Of a DNA stretch of 64,000 bases, positions 1 to 10,734 are shown piece by piece. The notes beneath the pieces are model-generated. The model saw only the letters and a list, made by a program, of their open reading frames with translations, ran no database searches and had not been told where the DNA came from. Origin of the DNA: Kiloniella majae (GTDB lineage: Bacteria > Pseudomonadota > Alphaproteobacteria > Kiloniellales > Kiloniellaceae); the NCBI RefSeq assembly GCF_002118315.1, contig NZ_MTSZ01000002.1, positions 558,001-622,000 on the forward strand, written 5' to 3'. Positions within the stretch are counted from its first letter, which is position 1; the number at the start of each line of letters is the position of its first letter. A program made the position numbers and the translations under genes.

Positions 1-354
1 CTTATTGCCCCTCGTGTGATTGCTGGCGTTCTAACACTCCCCCTTCTCGTACTGGTGGCAGATACGATTGGTGTTTTCGGGGGGTATCTGGTTTCCGTAC
101 ACAAGCTTGGCTTTAACCCTGCGACCTATATCAAGAATACTCTCGATTTCATGGAGAATCTCGATGTGATCTCTGGCTTGGTTAAGGCGGCTGTCTTTGG
201 TTTCCTGATCACTTTGATGGGCTGTTACCACGGCTTCCATTCAAGAGGTGGCGCACAAGGTGTTGGCGCAGCGACAACAAACGCAGTTGTATCCGCTTCT
301 ATTCTTATTCTCATCTCCAATTACATCATCACTGAGTTGTTTTTCTCAATATGA
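1..354 (+). CDS. mlaE: MlaE-family phospholipid ABC transporter permease (5' truncated by window edge)
   Basis: The reading frame is open from base 1, so the true start lies outside the window. The visible 117 residues are the C-terminal part of an MlaE/YrbE permease: the LIAPRVIAG start, the IGVFGGYLV segment and the GCYHGF motif are typical of the family. Three hydrophobic stretches can be seen. MlaE forms the inner-membrane channel of the Mla system that moves phospholipids between inner and outer membranes. Its stop overlaps the start of the next gene (ATGA at 351-354), so it is translationally coupled to the ATPase MlaF. Confidence 0.93.
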   Translation, partial: LIAPRVIAGVLTLPLLVLVADTIGVFGGYLVSVHKLGFNPATYIKNTLDFMENLDVISGLVKAAVFGFLITLMGCYHGFHSRGGAQGVGAATTNAVVSASILILISNYIITELFFSI

Positions 355-1163
355 GTAATAGAACCAACACAGCAGGCAAAGACATAAGAATAAAGATCAG
401 AGGCCTGACCAAAGCCTTTGGCCCCAAAGTTATTCTGAATGATTTGGATCTGGATGTTTACGCTGGCGAATCTCTCGTTGTTATCGGTGGCTCAGGAACG
501 GGGAAATCAGTTTTATTGAAATGTATGCTCGGTCTTTTACGGCCTGATGCAGGCAGTATAGAGATAAACGGACAAGAAATTGTCGGCCTTGGCAGCGACG
601 ATATGGAACAGGTACGCCGAAAATTTGGTATGCTTTTCCAATACGCCGCCTTGTTTGATTCTCTTTCAATTCTCGATAATGTTGCTTTCGGCCTAACACA
701 GGCTCACGGTGTTCCTAAAAAGGAAGCGCACCGTATTGCGCTTGAAAAACTCTCTGCTGTTGGGCTGGGCGAACGTTTCGCCTCGAAATTCCCTGCCGAA
801 TTATCGGGCGGCATGAAAAAGAGAGTTGGCCTTGCCCGCGCTATTGCAACAACACCAGAGACCCTTTTCTTTGATGAGCCGACAACGGGTCTTGATCCTG
901 TCATGGGCGATGTGATTGACCAGTTAATTGTAAAATCGGTGAAAGAGCTTGGCGCAACAGGCCTGACAATTACTCACGACATGGATTCAGCCAAACGGAT
1001 TTCTGATCGAATAGCCATGCTCTATGATGGGAAAATCACATGGGTCGGCCCCACAAATGAGCTGGAAAAAACAGATAACCCTTATGTACACCAGTTTATC
1101 AATGGGCTGCTGGATGGTCCGATAAAAATCAGCTTTGCAAATAGTGATCGTGCAGCAGGTTGA
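351..1163 (+). CDS. mlaF: Mla phospholipid transport ATP-binding protein
   Basis: This 270-residue ABC ATPase has Walker A GGSGTGKS (46-53), signature LSGGM (151-155) and Walker B LFFDEP (172-177). The signature followed by KKRVGLARA is the form seen in MlaF/Ttg2A-type ATPases. It would power MlaE at the cytoplasmic face of the inner membrane. It overlaps mlaE by 4 bp. No mlaD, mlaB or mlaC follows; radA comes next after a 68-bp gap, so the remaining Mla genes are upstream or elsewhere. Confidence 0.94.
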   Translation: MSNRTNTAGKDIRIKIRGLTKAFGPKVILNDLDLDVYAGESLVVIGGSGTGKSVLLKCMLGLLRPDAGSIEINGQEIVGLGSDDMEQVRRKFGMLFQYAALFDSLSILDNVAFGLTQAHGVPKKEAHRIALEKLSAVGLGERFASKFPAELSGGMKKRVGLARAIATTPETLFFDEPTTGLDPVMGDVIDQLIVKSVKELGATGLTITHDMDSAKRISDRIAMLYDGKITWVGPTNELEKTDNPYVHQFINGLLDGPIKISFANSDRAAG

Positions 1164-1231
1164 TACTGTTTCAAGTCTGACAGGACTGAGTTAGATTACC
1201 TCAATAACGCTATAATTCAGGAGATTCCCTT

Positions 1232-2644
1232 TTGGCACGCCCCGTAATTCGTTATGTCTGTCAGTCCTGCGGTGCTGACTATGCTAAATGGTCAGGAAAG
1301 TGCGATTCCTGCGGTGAGTGGAACTCCATTACAGAAGAAGCTGGATCGTCCTCCCCTGTCCCCGGAGGGCTTGGCAAAAAAAATGTCCGTAAAGGCAAAC
1401 AAATTGAGTTTGTAAGCCTTGAAGGAACGAGTAAACCTGTTCCTAGAATGGTGAGTAAAAATCTGGAATTTGATCGCGTTTGTGGCGGCGGATTAGTCCC
1501 TGGCTCTGCGGTTTTAATCGGTGGAGATCCGGGAATCGGTAAATCCACGCTTCTAACCCAGATATTGGCTGCGCTAACAACAAACGCCAGTGTTAAGTGT
1601 GTCTATATTTCTGGTGAAGAAGCCATCGATCAAGTCCGGTTACGCGCCCGACGTCTTGGATTAAAAGGCGATGACTTTTTACTCGCCTCGGCAACTTCGG
1701 TACGTGATATCGCCACAACTCTTGACGAACACGATGCTCCACAAGTTGTTGTCATTGACTCTATACAGACAATGTTTGTCGACAGCCTGGATTCTGCCCC
1801 AGGCACAGTGTCACAGGTTCGTGCTTCAGCTCAGGAACTGATCCAACTTGCCAAGGCCAGAGGCTTTAGCGTCTTACTTGTAGGGCACGTTACAAAAGAA
1901 GGTGTCATAGCTGGGCCAAAAGTTCTGGAACACATGGTTGATACAGTTCTGACCTTCGAGGGTGAGCGCGGACATCACTTTAGAATCTTACGAGCCGTAA
2001 AAAACCGTTTTGGACCCACAGACGAAATTGGCGTTTTTGAGATGTCAGAACAGGGACTCGAGCAAGTATCCAACCCATCCGCGCTCTTTCTGGCTGAACG
2101 ACGTGGGAATGTAACAGGTGCAGCCGTTTTTGCTGGCTTAGAGGGAACACGCCCTGTTCTTGTGGAAATACAGGCGCTCGTCTCTCCTTCGCAACAAGCA
2201 AACCCTAGACGTGCCGTTGTGGGTTGGGACTCTGGCCGTTTAGCAATGATTCTTGCCGTCCTTGAAGCAAGATGTGGTCTCGTTCTCGCCGGAAACGAAG
2301 TTTATCTCAATGTCGCGGGTGGATTACGTATAGGAGAACCCGCCGCTGACATGGCTGTAGCTGCAGCATTAATATCAGCGGCAATGGACATTCCGGTCCC
2401 GGAAGATACTGTTGTATTTGGAGAAATTGGTCTTTCGGGTGAAATCAGAGCAGTCAACCAATCTGAGAGTCGGCTGAAAGAAGCAACTAAGCTTGGTTTT
2501 AAAAATGCAATAATTCCGCCAATCCGTGCAAAGAAGAATTGTAATAAGGTCACTTCGGGGTTAGATACAAGGCAGATTGAACATCTGCAGGATCTGGTTG
2601 CGCTGTTTGCAGCTAAATCAGTTAAGAAGGCTGCAGGTGGCTAA
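1232..2644 (+). CDS. radA: DNA repair protein RadA/Sms
   Basis: RadA is a RecA-like, DnaB-type branch-migration ATPase acting in recombinational repair. The 470-residue protein has an N-terminal zinc finger with two CxxC pairs (CQSCG and CDSCG, residues 10-29), a Walker A GGDPGIGKST, the family-diagnostic KNRFG motif near residue 257, and a Lon-protease-like C-terminal domain. Length matches the family. The start is TTG at 1232, chosen because a CAGGAGA ribosome-binding site lies at 1218-1224 and the next residues (ARPVIRYVCQSCG) begin the zinc finger directly. Confidence 0.96.
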   Translation: MARPVIRYVCQSCGADYAKWSGKCDSCGEWNSITEEAGSSSPVPGGLGKKNVRKGKQIEFVSLEGTSKPVPRMVSKNLEFDRVCGGGLVPGSAVLIGGDPGIGKSTLLTQILAALTTNASVKCVYISGEEAIDQVRLRARRLGLKGDDFLLASATSVRDIATTLDEHDAPQVVVIDSIQTMFVDSLDSAPGTVSQVRASAQELIQLAKARGFSVLLVGHVTKEGVIAGPKVLEHMVDTVLTFEGERGHHFRILRAVKNRFGPTDEIGVFEMSEQGLEQVSNPSALFLAERRGNVTGAAVFAGLEGTRPVLVEIQALVSPSQQANPRRAVVGWDSGRLAMILAVLEARCGLVLAGNEVYLNVAGGLRIGEPAADMAVAAALISAAMDIPVPEDTVVFGEIGLSGEIRAVNQSESRLKEATKLGFKNAIIPPIRAKKNCNKVTSGLDTRQIEHLQDLVALFAAKSVKKAAGG

Positions 2645-2666
2645 CCGGCAAAATTGTTAGGTATTG

Positions 2667-3356
2667 ATGGAAAACTTACCCATCTCACTCTTCGATGTCG
2701 CTGTAATTGGCATCATTGTCGTCTCAGGTCTCTTTGCTCTGTTTCGGGGATTCGTGCACGAAGTCCTATCAGTCGCATCATGGATTGGGGCAGGCTTTGT
2801 TACACTTTGGACTTTCCATCCCCTGCTCCCTTATGTGCAGCAGTTTATCAATATTCCTTTTGTAGCTGAAATTATCACTGGCTTTGCCCTGTTTGTGATT
2901 ACACTTGGGCTTTTCATGGTGATGATCAGGGCAATTTGCCGTCATGTGAGAGAAAGCACCTTTGGCCCTTTGGACCGATCTCTCGGATTTTTATTCGGAT
3001 TGTTACGCGGCGGTATTATAGTCAGCATCATGTGGATCGCGCTTTTTGTATTTCTGATGCCTGAAAAAGAAGGATGGCCCGAAGACATTGAACGTGCAAA
3101 AACACGCCCCACAATTCAACAGGCCTCAGCTATATTAGTAAAAGCTTTACCTGAAAAATTCCATAATGAGACAATTAAACAGGTCTTAAAACAGGCTGAA
3201 GCAGCACGACAAACCTATAACGCAACACAGACCTATCAGCGTTTAATTAGCCCGGAATCAAAGTCATCAACAGATGGCGAAGATTCAACTGGCTATAATG
3301 ATGAAATGCGCTCACAAATGCAAAAAACCATCGATGCCGTAAGTGGCAGCGAATAA
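2667..3356 (+). CDS. cvpA: CvpA family membrane protein
   Basis: This is a 229-residue inner-membrane protein with about four hydrophobic segments in residues 5-130 and a polar C-terminal tail. The N-terminal LFDVAVIGIIVVSGLFALFRGF pattern, split by a short polar turn, is that of the CvpA (colicin V production) family, and the downstream purF gives the well-known cvpA-purF pairing. A TTG three bases upstream (2664) is also possible, but ATG at 2667 is preferred. The molecular role of CvpA remains unclear; it is linked to envelope homeostasis in other bacteria. Confidence 0.9.
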   Translation: MENLPISLFDVAVIGIIVVSGLFALFRGFVHEVLSVASWIGAGFVTLWTFHPLLPYVQQFINIPFVAEIITGFALFVITLGLFMVMIRAICRHVRESTFGPLDRSLGFLFGLLRGGIIVSIMWIALFVFLMPEKEGWPEDIERAKTRPTIQQASAILVKALPEKFHNETIKQVLKQAEAARQTYNATQTYQRLISPESKSSTDGEDSTGYNDEMRSQMQKTIDAVSGSE

Positions 3357-3390
3357 CGGATTTATTACTGAGTTCAGGAAAGCGAAAGCC

Positions 3391-4848
3391 ATGACACTCG
3401 AAGATTTTCATGATGATGATAAACTCCACGAAGAATGCGGCGTCTATGCGGTGCATGGGCATGAAGGAGCTGCCGCTCTCGTTACTCTTGGTCTGCACGC
3501 CCTACAACATCGTGGACAGGAAGCTGCGGGTATCATCAGCTATGATGGTGATGAATTTTATAACCACCGTGCCTTAGGTCTGGTCGGCGACAACTTTTCA
3601 TCACAAGAAGTTATCGAGCGTCTGAAAGGGCACGTGTCCATCGGACACACCCGTTATTCCACCACAGGCGAAACAGCCTTGAGGAATGTACAGCCTCTTT
3701 TTGCCGAGCTACACGATGGTGGTTTTGCCCTTTGTCACAATGGAAACCTTACTAACTCACAGAAAATACGTGATCAACTGGTCATGCGCGGCTCGATTTT
3801 CCAATCAACAATGGACACCGAGGTTATTTTACATCTCGTCGCGACCTCTATTCAGGATACCATTGTTGGCAAGGTTACCGACGCCATTCAGCGTATTGAA
3901 GGTGCTTACGCGCTTCTTTGCATGACAAAAGAAGGCGTCATTGCCGTTCGTGATCCCCACGGGATCAGACCACTGGTTCTTGGCGAGTTGGATGGCGGTT
4001 ATGTCGTCGCTTCCGAAACCTGTGCCCTGGATATTATTGGTGCCAACTTCATCAGAGACGTTGATCCCGGAGAAATGATTGTCATTAATGATGATGGCAT
4101 TCAGTCTCTACGTCCTTTCCCGCCAACCCGTCAGCAGACCTGTATTTTCGAGTACATCTATTTCGCGCGTCCAGATTCCTTTATTGATGGTGTCAGCGTC
4201 TATGAAGCCCGTAAAAACATCGGCAAAGAGCTAGCACAGGAAAGTCATGTCGAATCAGACGTAGTCGTTCCGGTACCGGATTCCGGTGTACCAGCGGCAA
4301 TCGGCTACTCACAAGAATCCGGTGTTCCTTTTGAGCTGGGGATCATACGTAATCACTACGTAGGTCGTACCTTTATCGAACCGGGACAACAAATCCGAAA
4401 TCTTGGCGTAAAACTTAAGCACAACGCAAACAAAGCTGTTCTCGAAGGCAAACGCGTTATTCTCGTTGATGATTCACTGGTTCGCGGCACAACCTCTATC
4501 AAGATCGTAGAGATGGTAAAGGCCGCTGGCGCCAAAGAAGTTCATATGCGTATAGCCTCACCGCCAATCGGCTATCCTTACTTCTACGGCATTGATATCT
4601 CTCAATCCAAAGAACTCTTGGCAGCCCAGATGGATCTGGATGAAATGGCCAACCACATTGGTGTTGATAGCCTTGCATTCCTGTCAATTGACGGTATGTA
4701 CAAGGCTATGGGTCAAGAAGGCCGTAATCCTGATGCACCTCAATACTGTGATGCACCTTTTACAGGGCACTACCCAACACAGATTGATGACTACGAAGAT
4801 CATGTTGTTGATGTACCGCGTTTTATGAAATCAAAGAAAGCCGGGTAG
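3391..4848 (+). CDS. purF: Amidophosphoribosyltransferase (first step of de novo purine synthesis)
   Basis: PurF converts PRPP and glutamine to phosphoribosylamine. ATG at 3391 is chosen over an in-frame GTG at 3343 because AGGAAAG lies 8-9 bases upstream and because it avoids overlap with cvpA. The product has 485 residues. A 15-residue propeptide precedes the nucleophile Cys16 (EECGVYAVHG), so autoprocessing is expected. The glutaminase half and the PRPP loop (VILVDDSLVRGTTS) are intact. Two of the four cysteines that bind [4Fe-4S] in the Bacillus subtilis enzyme appear replaced: PPIGYPYFYGID has Tyr, and QYCDAPFTG keeps only one Cys. Confidence 0.96.
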   Translation: MTLEDFHDDDKLHEECGVYAVHGHEGAAALVTLGLHALQHRGQEAAGIISYDGDEFYNHRALGLVGDNFSSQEVIERLKGHVSIGHTRYSTTGETALRNVQPLFAELHDGGFALCHNGNLTNSQKIRDQLVMRGSIFQSTMDTEVILHLVATSIQDTIVGKVTDAIQRIEGAYALLCMTKEGVIAVRDPHGIRPLVLGELDGGYVVASETCALDIIGANFIRDVDPGEMIVINDDGIQSLRPFPPTRQQTCIFEYIYFARPDSFIDGVSVYEARKNIGKELAQESHVESDVVVPVPDSGVPAAIGYSQESGVPFELGIIRNHYVGRTFIEPGQQIRNLGVKLKHNANKAVLEGKRVILVDDSLVRGTTSIKIVEMVKAAGAKEVHMRIASPPIGYPYFYGIDISQSKELLAAQMDLDEMANHIGVDSLAFLSIDGMYKAMGQEGRNPDAPQYCDAPFTGHYPTQIDDYEDHVVDVPRFMKSKKAG

Positions 4849-4857
4849 GACATATTT

Positions 4858-5580
4858 ATGAGTGAAGTAGCTAACGGACGGCTTGAAGGTCGTCTTGCTC
4901 TTATTACCGGTGCTTCTCGCGGTATTGGACGCGCAGTCGCCAAACGCTATGCACAGGAAGGCGCACAGCTCCTCCTCATGGCGAGGACGGTTGGCGCTCT
5001 TGAAGAAATTGATGACGATATTCGCTCCGAAGGTGGCAAGAATCCTATTCTTATTCCCCATGATCTAAAGAATATGGATGGCTTGGATCAGCTTGGCGCA
5101 TCACTCTATGATCGCTATGGCAAGCTTGATATTCTTGTTGGAAATGCAGGATCACTAGGGCCTTTGTCCCCCATCGGGCACATCAAACCGAAGATCTGGC
5201 AAGAAACTTTCGATATCAATGTTACGGCGAATTATCGCCTAATCAGAAGTCTTGATCCGCTTTTAAAAAAATCAGAGGCAGGTCGTGCAATCTTTGTCAC
5301 GACGGGATCAACAGCTAAGGCCTATTGGAGTCTCTACAAAGCCTCTAAAGCAGCGCTAAATACATTAGTACAATCCTATGCCTGTGAGATTGAGAAAACC
5401 AACGTCAAAGCTAACTTGATTTCTCCCGGACCAATCAGAACCACAATGCGGGAAAAAGCCTTCCCAGGTGAAGATCCCATGACGCTTAGAGCACCAGAAG
5501 AAATCACAGACACTTTTGTTGATTTGGCTTCTGTTGATTGCACCTTAAACGGACAATATATCGATCTAAGACAAGAATAG
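4858..5580 (+). CDS. Short-chain dehydrogenase/reductase (SDR)
   Basis: This 240-residue classical SDR has the nucleotide-binding TGASRGIG (17-24), NAG (96-98), structural Asn121 and the catalytic set Ser151, Tyr160 and Lys164 (YKASK). Length is normal for the family. The start ATG follows the purF stop by nine bases, and TAGGA at 4846-4850 serves both as purF stop and as ribosome-binding site, so it is probably co-transcribed with purF. Substrate cannot be told from sequence; it may be a 3-oxoacyl or other carbonyl reductase. Confidence 0.88.
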   Translation: MSEVANGRLEGRLALITGASRGIGRAVAKRYAQEGAQLLLMARTVGALEEIDDDIRSEGGKNPILIPHDLKNMDGLDQLGASLYDRYGKLDILVGNAGSLGPLSPIGHIKPKIWQETFDINVTANYRLIRSLDPLLKKSEAGRAIFVTTGSTAKAYWSLYKASKAALNTLVQSYACEIEKTNVKANLISPGPIRTTMREKAFPGEDPMTLRAPEEITDTFVDLASVDCTLNGQYIDLRQE

Positions 5581-5586
5581 GTATTA

Positions 5587-5626
5587 ATCCTCTGCTGCAA
5601 GAAGGCATTATTCTGAAGCAGAGGAT
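5587..5626 (+). terminator. Inverted repeat between convergent SDR and tusA genes
   Basis: A perfect 10-bp inverted repeat, ATCCTCTGCT (5587-5596) and AGCAGAGGAT (5617-5626), sits seven bases after the SDR stop. A T-run follows at 5632-5637 but starts six bases past the stem and lies in the end of tusA. It probably ends the SDR transcript; the weak spacing lowers confidence. Confidence 0.5.
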
Positions 5627-5628
5627 AC

Positions 5629-5853
5629 TTATTTTTTCCTGATTTTCATAATCAAAACATCTTTCTGTTCTTGAAAGGAAATCAGTTCGTACCCTGTCGT
5701 TTCGCAAAAATTCTTAAAATCAAGTTCTGCACTGGGGTCCGTCGCGTGTATCTCCAGGACATCGCCCAGAGCTAATGGCTTCATTGCCTTGCGCGCGCGC
5801 AACACCGGGATAGGGCATTTTAATCCTGTTGCATCAAGAACGTGGTCAGACAT
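5629..5853 (-). CDS. tusA: TusA/SirA-family sulfur carrier protein
   Basis: This 74-residue protein has the family hallmark CPIP (residues 13-16) after DATGLK, where the Cys carries a persulfide. TusA-like proteins pass sulfur to tRNA thiolation, molybdenum cofactor and other acceptors in the cytoplasm. The predicted fold (beta-alpha-beta-alpha-beta-beta) fits the full length. Its start overlaps the end of the DUF423 gene by 8 bp, so it is the last gene of a three-gene operon. No TusBCDE genes are near, so the true partner is unknown and it could be another member of the family. Confidence 0.88.
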   Translation of the reverse strand: MSDHVLDATGLKCPIPVLRARKAMKPLALGDVLEIHATDPSAELDFKNFCETTGYELISFQEQKDVLIMKIRKK

Positions 5854-6244
5854 TTTCTTTCCCTACAAATTTTGCACCATAAAGTGCAGTCACAAGCCAC
5901 CCCAAGATATATAAACTCCCCCCCACAGGAATAAAGGGGCCACCAAGAGAAATATCTGCAAGTGCTTTGACATAAAGACCACCCGTGAACAGCAGAATCC
6001 CCAGTGAAAAGCAACAACAGGCAATCATGAGAAGTTTTGAAGGACTTCGCTGTAAAGAATTAAACCCGACAAGCACTAAGAGTCCAATGGCGTGAACCAA
6101 GCCGTAAAAGCTACCTGTCTCAGCCCACAACATACGCGTTTCATCACCGTTTAAACCATGAGCACTATAGGCACTGATAGACACACAAATCGCACTCCAA
6201 AGAGCTGCATAAACTATGAGAAACCGGACAGTATTACGCGCCAT
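5846..6244 (-). CDS. DUF423 small membrane protein
   Basis: A 132-residue protein with four hydrophobic segments. YSAHGL near the N-terminus, the HAIGLLVL segment and the final P-x-GG-x-LYILGWL motif match the DUF423 family. Function is unknown. A TTG at 6262 would add six residues, but ATG at 6244 has a GGTGAGG sequence nine bases upstream and is preferred. It overlaps the upstream ligase-like gene by 11 bp and the downstream tusA by 8 bp, which implies coupled translation. Confidence 0.85.
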   Translation of the reverse strand: MARNTVRFLIVYAALWSAICVSISAYSAHGLNGDETRMLWAETGSFYGLVHAIGLLVLVGFNSLQRSPSKLLMIACCCFSLGILLFTGGLYVKALADISLGGPFIPVGGSLYILGWLVTALYGAKFVGKENV

Positions 6245-7466
6245 ATTCGTCAACCTCACCAATATTGTCTTGATGTTCTTGCTGTTGAATTAATGGAATC
6301 ATAGCCGCAAAGATAAAGAACATAACAAACCAACGATTTTGCCAAATCCCGTACCCAAGTAAAGCAATAATAAAAGTGGAAACCAACATCGCTTGAATTT
6401 CGACTCTCCCGGACAACTGTCGAGATTTCAGATATCCAAACACCATCCAGATAATCACAGAAACCAGAACTACCCCAATAAATCCAAGTTCCAGCCACAC
6501 CTGCAAAGCAAAATTATGAGGGTGCAAAGAAATAATTCGCCCACCAAGAGCCCGCTCATTTCCCTTTGCATCAACATGAACATAATTTTCTATACCATTA
6601 TTCGGGTAATCCCTGGCAGAATCAAACCCCCATCCCCTAATAGGATTTTCTAATATTTGACTACTAACAAAGTCCCAAATAAAGAAACGATGTTTCGCGG
6701 AAAAAGGAATGGATTGCGAAGACTCTGCATCATAAAGCGGTTCCACATAACGCGTCACCAAAGGCATAGAAAGAACGGATATAATCATAAATACCGGAAG
6801 CACTCTGAAGCCAACTTTAGGGAACACAAAAAAGACTAGATACCATATTGCAGCAAGCACAACAGCCAAAAGTGAACTTTCACTCGGAGCAAAATAAAGC
6901 AATGCTACGGGTAAAATGGGGAATAAAATTTTCCATCCCAAAGACAGTTTCTTCGAATAGATTGCGAAGACAATCCACAGGGATATACCAAGAAATGATG
7001 CCCCCCGGTTGAACCGCGATAAATTCATCGTCGCATCAAGCTCTTTTCCTTTTAGCGCTTTTGTAATGGGGGCATTCAAAAGCGATTCAACGAGCAGAAA
7101 TATGCCTGCAAGAATGACACCGATCAGTAACGCTTTAGCAATGCTGCGTTTTGTTTCCTGCTTCTGTGCTTCAACTGCGTTTAGTAACAACAGACCTGCG
7201 ATAGTCACCCCCACTAAGCGCAGATCAAGCTTTAATGCTTCAATCGGATTAATCGACCATAGAGATGCAATAGAAATCCATCCAAAAAACGTACCGAGTA
7301 AGCATAATTGTTTTCGTGTAAATGATGGAAGTGTCTTACGTTCTGAATAGCTAATAATTGCAGTTAAAACACCAACAAGAACAACCAACGGTACTAAGGC
7401 ATTCGAGCTAAAAACACTGACGATTGGGACGGCGAAAAAAAACAGTCGCAACAGGTGACTATTCAT
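6234..7466 (-). CDS. O-antigen ligase / Wzy-like polytopic membrane protein
   Basis: This 410-residue protein has roughly ten to twelve hydrophobic segments and the O-antigen ligase superfamily pattern HPHNFALQVWLELG near residue 320, in the large periplasmic loop before the last membrane helices. Such enzymes join or polymerise O-antigen or related polysaccharides at the periplasmic face. The sequence alone cannot separate a WaaL-type ligase from a Wzy-type polymerase. It heads a three-gene overlapping operon with DUF423 and tusA; no other polysaccharide genes are nearby. Confidence 0.82.
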   Translation of the reverse strand: MNSHLLRLFFFAVPIVSVFSSNALVPLVVLVGVLTAIISYSERKTLPSFTRKQLCLLGTFFGWISIASLWSINPIEALKLDLRLVGVTIAGLLLLNAVEAQKQETKRSIAKALLIGVILAGIFLLVESLLNAPITKALKGKELDATMNLSRFNRGASFLGISLWIVFAIYSKKLSLGWKILFPILPVALLYFAPSESSLLAVVLAAIWYLVFFVFPKVGFRVLPVFMIISVLSMPLVTRYVEPLYDAESSQSIPFSAKHRFFIWDFVSSQILENPIRGWGFDSARDYPNNGIENYVHVDAKGNERALGGRIISLHPHNFALQVWLELGFIGVVLVSVIIWMVFGYLKSRQLSGRVEIQAMLVSTFIIALLGYGIWQNRWFVMFFIFAAMIPLIQQQEHQDNIGEVDEYGA

Positions 7467-7657
7467 ACACTCAACATTTCTATTAACAGGCAGAAAAACG
7501 AGCGTTATCTATAGACAGCTTTTCTTTAGCTGTACAGTCATCAAAATTTTGAAATAGCTGTGATATTACACAGTGTGGTGACGCAATCTGTCGCATCCAC
7601 AAATCAAAAACATACTATACTGTGTTACAAATTCATTTTCGATTATAGAGCTTTTTT

Positions 7658-8296
7658 ATGTCTGACTTTGCACAACATTTTTTAACCTCGCCCCACTCTC
7701 TTGCTCAAGCAATGAATCTTCTCCCCACAGAAGATGTTGCAGCCTTTCCTTTGGTTGATTCTGAAGGTTGCGAGAAGATGCTCGCAGCAGTGAAAGAGTT
7801 ATCCTTCAGGGCCTGTACACCTGTTGTTGGTCCTAAGGGAAAAGAAGTTGAGCAGGACTTTCAAATCGCAATGAACTTTGACCAACCAAGTGTTCTTGAT
7901 GAGTATCAAACGGCTTTGGAAGAGCAAATCAATCAAGCTTTTTCCCTGATGCAACCTTCGCCTTACTCTCAGCCCTTCTCCTTTAATGACAAAGCTGCGC
8001 TTATCTATAAAGAAGGCTCAAAAGGCATCACACCACATCGCGACCTTCTTTGCTTTGAAGCAGTCATTGCCATTTTAACATTATCAGGAGAAGCAGGTTT
8101 TTATATTTGTGATGACCGAGAGAAAAATAATGCGCGAAGGTATACAGCCGAGCCCGGCGTTATGATCCTGATGCGTGGGCGCAATTTCGCTGGCATTGAA
8201 GAACGACCTTATCACTATGTTGAAGGTGTTTCCAAAGAACGCGTCGGATACGGTCTGAGATACAATGTAAAAGAGCCAACAGAAAAAGCCCGATAG
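7658..8296 (+). CDS. 2-oxoglutarate/Fe(II)-dependent oxygenase-like protein
   Basis: A 212-residue protein of unknown substrate. Its C-terminal half reads as a double-stranded beta-helix oxygenase core: HRD (His127, Asp129) supplies two iron ligands, His186 the third, and Arg195 or Arg201 could bind 2-oxoglutarate. GEAGF and EPGVMILMRG between them match the expected jelly-roll strands. The gene stands alone on +, divergent from the ligase operon and 157 bp before queA, so a shared transcript with queA is possible but not shown. Confidence 0.7.
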   Translation: MSDFAQHFLTSPHSLAQAMNLLPTEDVAAFPLVDSEGCEKMLAAVKELSFRACTPVVGPKGKEVEQDFQIAMNFDQPSVLDEYQTALEEQINQAFSLMQPSPYSQPFSFNDKAALIYKEGSKGITPHRDLLCFEAVIAILTLSGEAGFYICDDREKNNARRYTAEPGVMILMRGRNFAGIEERPYHYVEGVSKERVGYGLRYNVKEPTEKAR

Positions 8297-8453
8297 AAGT
8301 TGGACCACTTGGCTTCTCTTAGAATATCATTCCTTTAAATCATAGCAGTTATAACACCTCCGCCCTTTGCGTCTTTGGCTTTCTTCTGCTACCTATCGGC
8401 TCGATTTGCTCTGGTATTGTTAAAAATACTCAAAGAGCCTCAGGAATAGATGA

Positions 8454-10642
<2,189 letters not shown>

Positions 10643-10709
10643 AATAGCAACAGGCATATACTATAGATATTCAAATCACCATCATTGCTGAGACATAAAA
10701 CGATAGATA

Positions 10710-10733
10710 GGGAAAGGGAAAGGGAAGGAAGGA
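10710..10733 (+). promoter_or_regulatory. Tandem GGGAAA ribosome-binding tract before queG
   Basis: Immediately before the queG ATG (10735) lies a 24-base all-purine tract: GGGAAA at 10710-10715, again at 10716-10721, then GGGAAGGAAGGA. It offers several overlapping Shine-Dalgarno-like sites. The tandem 6-bp unit is the kind of repeat that could gain or lose copies by slippage. Confidence 0.6.
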
Positions 10734-10734
10734 C

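Noticed and set aside
3343-3390. Earlier GTG start for purF
   Set aside because: It overlaps cvpA, lacks a good ribosome-binding site and lengthens the propeptide beyond what the family shows.
7593-7621. Possible promoter before the 2OG oxygenase-like gene (TATACT at 7616-7621)
   Set aside because: The -10-like hexamer is good but no -35 box lies at a sensible spacing, so it is not listed.
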